This document shows, piece after piece, positions 37,724-40,610 of a DNA stretch of 40,610 nucleotides. Both the position numbers and the translations under genes were made by a program. The notes under the pieces were generated by a model, which had not been told where the DNA came from, searched no databases, and saw only the letters and a program-made list of their open reading frames with translations. This DNA is from a virus. Each line of letters opens with the position of its first letter. Position 1 is the first letter of the stretch. Location: IMG/VR virus record IMGVR_UViG_3300032799_000093, positions 1 to 40,610 of that record; one strand, given 5' to 3'.

Positions 37724-40387
37724 ATGCCCGTCCATGTCGCTCCGAAGTTCCCCAAGAGCAGCCACCACCTCGCCCTGATCGACTCGCAGGGGCGCAAGCT
37801 CGGCCTCATCACTTGCAACGCTCGGGGAAAACCCTCCAAGTTCGGCCTCAACCGCTCCCGGTTGCAATCCACCTCGCTCAAGATCTCCGAGGGCAACCCG
37901 AAATACTCTGACTTCGAGCTCCCGTTCACGCCGATTGTGCAGGAGACATGGGAAGGCGGGCGCGGCCAGGAGCAGTTTGAGCGCGATGTCAGCAAGTTCC
38001 TCGACAGCTATCGTGCCAACACGGTATTCCCCACCAAGATCACCGCCGGCCCGCTGGAGTCGATCTGCACCGGCTACCGCAAACAGGACTTCATGCTGCC
38101 TGGATCCGTGCGATGGGTGAAACTGGTGCCTGGCACCAGGGCCTACATCGCCAAGCAGTTCATCGCCGCAGCCGCGTACACGGCGGCCTACGTCGAGGTG
38201 ATCTTGAAGCGGCGCGGATCTCCGGGCACGTTCACGGTCACGGTATGCCAGGACAGCTCCGACAATCCCGGGACCGCCATCGAAGCGGAGACTCTGATCG
38301 CCACGGCGCGGCCTGACATCATAGGCCAGACCGAGCGCTGGTCGCTGGCATCGACAACCTACACTCTTGGAACGAAGTATTGGATCAAGGTAACGGCAGC
38401 GGCCACGGACACCGAGGACAACTGCTGGCTTGTGGCGGTCAAGGACGCCTCGGGCTCCTCGAAGGAGAGCGCTAACGGGAGCAGCTGGAGCTCATCGGGC
38501 GTGGATCTCTACTACCGCACCTACGAGGGTTCGCCCTATGCCTGGCGACCGCTCTTCTACGAATACAAAGGGGCAGAGTATTTCATCACCAGACGGGACG
38601 ATCTAGGCGCGCCGCAGATCTTCATGAACGGCGACCGGGGCGCTGCCGACAGCAACTCCGCCGACCTAACCAAGCTCAACGACGGAACGAAAGCCTGGGC
38701 GACTGACCAATACAAGGGATGCGTCGTCTGGATCACCGAGGGGCCAGGCGCGCTTGAGGATCCTCCATTCCGCGCGATCACCGGCAACGCCGCCAACGCT
38801 CTGACGTGCTCGCCGGCTTGGGTGGTAACGCACACCACGTCCACCGAGTATGTGATCCTGGGGGCTGATAGCTTCGTGGAGCTCACCGGCCACGGCATGA
38901 CCGTCGCTCCGACTGACGTGCTGGTAATCAACAACATCGTCTACTATGCCCTCGGCAACGCCACCAATATCAAGCGGCACAGGGAATACAACAACGCCGG
39001 CACCTGGACGGCAACCGATTGGGCCGACGAGGGAACCAGCAAGGCGGATCTGTTGGCGAAGGTGCAGGACAAGACCGCCGGCTTGATTATCTGGCGCGCT
39101 CTCAATGACACCGTGCAGATCTCGAAGGCAACAGCGACGAGCACCTGGGGCACAGCTCTGAGCTTCGGGACCGGGATCCAGGTGGGAGACACCGAGGAGA
39201 AGATCGCTGACATCCGTGAGTATATTGACCCGGACAGCGGCGAGAAGATTCTTTGGGCCTTCAAGACTGGATCCGTGTACGCGATCAAGACAGACAAGCC
39301 TGACAAGATCCCGCTGGACGAAATGCGCGCGGTGATGAGCTTCAACAACAGCCGCGCCACGCTGACCCACAACGTCTACGTCTACTTCACGCTGCTCCAG
39401 TCGCTTGAGCGCTACTTCAATGGCGTGCTGGATGATGTCGGGCCAACCTCGGGCCGTGGCCTACCGGCCAATCGCAAGGGGCCTATCGTGGACCTGGCCG
39501 GCTATCCTGGCCGCTACTACGCCGCGGTCGACGCGGGGCTGCTAGGGTACTCCTCGATCCTGTGCAACAACGGAACCGGGTGGCATGAGATCTATCGCTC
39601 GGTCACTCTCGGGGCCAGGATCCGCTCGATCAAGTTCCAGGTGGTGCATGGCACGCTGCCCGACCGTCTCTACTTCAACGAGGCGCAGCAGATCAAGTAC
39701 CTGCCCTTCCCTTCGGAGACAACGGATCCCACGCAGGACAGCGCCTACCCGTTCACCTGGGAATCGACCGTCGAGAGCTCGCGGCTGTATGCCGGGATGC
39801 AGGATGTCAACAAGCTCTTCGACTCAATCAAGGTGTCCGCTGATAACCTGGTGGAGGACGTGACCTGGATCGAGCTCGACTACAAGGTTGACGACGAAAA
39901 CAACGCCTGGACGACGCTGCCCTACCCCTTCATCCTGAGCCCGAGCCAGGAAGAACCGCTAAGCGAGGCGGTGTCGCTGACTGGCCGATGGCTGATGTAC
40001 CGGGTGCGGATACTCACCAGCAACGCCTACAAGACGCCGCAGATCCGGGCCATGATGGTCAACTGCCTATCGCGTGTGGCAATCCGCTACGGGTGGGCTC
40101 CGACAGTCAGGCTCAAGGACAACGATGTGGACCTGAACGGGGTGCCCGACGATCTGGTGACGGCGGAGGAGAAGATCGCTCTGCTTGACGAGTGGAGCGA
40201 GAGCCTGGAAGCTCTGACGCTGGAGTCTGTGTTCGGGCCCTTCCACAACCAGCGCGTCTTTCTGGAGGGGCCGAACCTGGGGCCCTACGTTGACACCGAC
40301 GAGGGGGAGAAGCCGACCGAGGGTTTCATCGCCACGATCCCCATGACTCAGGTGCTCACCGCGGCCATGAAGAAAAATGTCACATGA
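37724..40387 (+). CDS. Large tail protein, beta-rich (tail hub or tube of a short-tailed phage)
   Basis: 887 residues; ATG 1 nt after the preceding stop. Beta-rich with an Ig-like insertion around residues 145-240 (YVEVILKRRGSPGTFTVTVC, then YTLGTKYWIKVTAAATD). Propeller-like repeated strands follow (for example TAGLIIWRALNDTVQI and EKILWAFKTGSVYAIK). Its C-terminal part is VSLTGRWLMYRVRILTSNAY with PQIRAMMVNCLSR. Large propeller-like proteins next to the adaptor are found in tails of podovirus-like phages. No tape-measure gene is present. The stop overlaps the gene beginning at 40377. Confidence 0.65.
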   Translation: MPVHVAPKFPKSSHHLALIDSQGRKLGLITCNARGKPSKFGLNRSRLQSTSLKISEGNPKYSDFELPFTPIVQETWEGGRGQEQFERDVSKFLDSYRANTVFPTKITAGPLESICTGYRKQDFMLPGSVRWVKLVPGTRAYIAKQFIAAAAYTAAYVEVILKRRGSPGTFTVTVCQDSSDNPGTAIEAETLIATARPDIIGQTERWSLASTTYTLGTKYWIKVTAAATDTEDNCWLVAVKDASGSSKESANGSSWSSSGVDLYYRTYEGSPYAWRPLFYEYKGAEYFITRRDDLGAPQIFMNGDRGAADSNSADLTKLNDGTKAWATDQYKGCVVWITEGPGALEDPPFRAITGNAANALTCSPAWVVTHTTSTEYVILGADSFVELTGHGMTVAPTDVLVINNIVYYALGNATNIKRHREYNNAGTWTATDWADEGTSKADLLAKVQDKTAGLIIWRALNDTVQISKATATSTWGTALSFGTGIQVGDTEEKIADIREYIDPDSGEKILWAFKTGSVYAIKTDKPDKIPLDEMRAVMSFNNSRATLTHNVYVYFTLLQSLERYFNGVLDDVGPTSGRGLPANRKGPIVDLAGYPGRYYAAVDAGLLGYSSILCNNGTGWHEIYRSVTLGARIRSIKFQVVHGTLPDRLYFNEAQQIKYLPFPSETTDPTQDSAYPFTWESTVESSRLYAGMQDVNKLFDSIKVSADNLVEDVTWIELDYKVDDENNAWTTLPYPFILSPSQEEPLSEAVSLTGRWLMYRVRILTSNAYKTPQIRAMMVNCLSRVAIRYGWAPTVRLKDNDVDLNGVPDDLVTAEEKIALLDEWSESLEALTLESVFGPFHNQRVFLEGPNLGPYVDTDEGEKPTEGFIATIPMTQVLTAAMKKNVT

Positions 40388-40610
40388 GACTGGCGACTAT
40401 CGGCTACCCGTCCGAAAGAGAAGGCCCAAGCTCGCAGAGCGTGGCCTGCTCGCTATCGTCAAGGCTGAGGAGAATCTGCCAACGTCCTTCGACGGCGAGA
40501 CTGTGGACAGCAAGGAAGAGGCAAGGGCCGGAGTGGGCTTGTGGCAGATCGGCTACACCTTCGACTTCCATGTGCCCGTCTTTGGCGGGCGCAGCGTGCG
40601 CGGCGGCCAG
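40377..40610 (+). CDS. Start of the conserved phage protein continued at position 2 (3'-truncated here)
   Basis: The ATG at 40377 overlaps the end of the tail gene by 11 nt and the frame runs to the window edge. Residues 17 onward match the left-end gene: RPKLAERGLLAIVKAEENLP here against RGKLAERGLVQLIKAEENLP there. The two halves form one gene on a circular molecule. See the entry at 2-418 for function. Confidence 0.8.
   Translation, partial: MSHETGDYRLPVRKRRPKLAERGLLAIVKAEENLPTSFDGETVDSKEEARAGVGLWQIGYTFDFHVPVFGGRSVRGGQ
40421..40610 (+). repeat. Terminal repeat of positions 1-190
   Basis: 176 of 190 bases match. The last 108 (window 83-190) are identical; the 14 mismatches all fall in the first 82, with a cluster at 29-38. 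It indicates circular or terminally redundant DNA with strain variation at the join, or two diverged copies. Confidence 0.9.

Noticed and set aside
1-40610. tRNA genes
   Set aside because: I saw no cloverleaf-like segment with a conserved T-loop in the gaps, and intergenic space is very small. Not a computed search.

Overview
The window looks like an essentially complete genome of a tailed dsDNA bacteriophage, probably from an uncultured source. It is GC-rich (about 60% by eye), densely coded and almost entirely plus-strand, with chains of ATGA, TAATG and TAGTG start/stop overlaps. The last 190 bases repeat the first 190 with 14 mismatches, all within the first 82 bases. The gene broken at the right end (start at 40377) continues in frame into the gene broken at the left end. 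The natural reading is a circular, or terminally redundant and permuted, molecule of about 40,420 bp whose two contig ends come from slightly different variants. The host cannot be named; Shine-Dalgarno sites and a sigma70-like promoter show only that it is bacterial.

Layout. 1-3200: tail-associated and surface proteins plus a DUF115/CST-I-like glycosyltransferase. 3210-4603: lysis cassette (GH25-type endolysin, one-TM protein, three-TM holin). 4604-5078: control region with two hairpins, the only minus-strand gene (ribbon-helix-helix-like), divergent promoter signals and overlapping dyads. 5094-11237: early/replication-recombination region with a RecT-type annealing protein, Gp157-like, winged-helix and ParB-like HTH proteins, several small Cys-rich zinc-ribbon proteins, an HNH-like protein, and many small unknowns. 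It also holds three palindromes in front of recT and a folded non-coding segment at 7509-7654. 11293-14411: a second run of putative structural proteins. 14507-18123: small terminase, large terminase and portal. 18120-19924: three accessory proteins, two of them disordered. 19928-34342: one reading frame of 4804 residues. 34358-37722: scaffold-like protein, major capsid protein, capsid cement protein and connectors. 37724-40387: a large tail protein.

The most striking object is the 4804-residue protein, about 36% of the genome. I read it as a polyvalent protein, one expected to be packaged in the virion and ejected with the DNA. Segments I can support are an ADP-ribosyltransferase-like domain, a domain with an IDEVQSDW motif, a zincin-like metallopeptidase with HENLH, and a ddrB/ParB-like domain with SGNGR. 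A short motif, [TV]L[FY]Q[LR], recurs five times near segment boundaries and could mark cleavage sites. No tape measure, tail sheath, integrase, DNA polymerase, RNA polymerase or separate capsid protease was recognised. This suggests a short-tailed (podovirus-like) particle, host-dependent replication, and a giant ejected protein that prepares the host cell. Lifestyle is unresolved.
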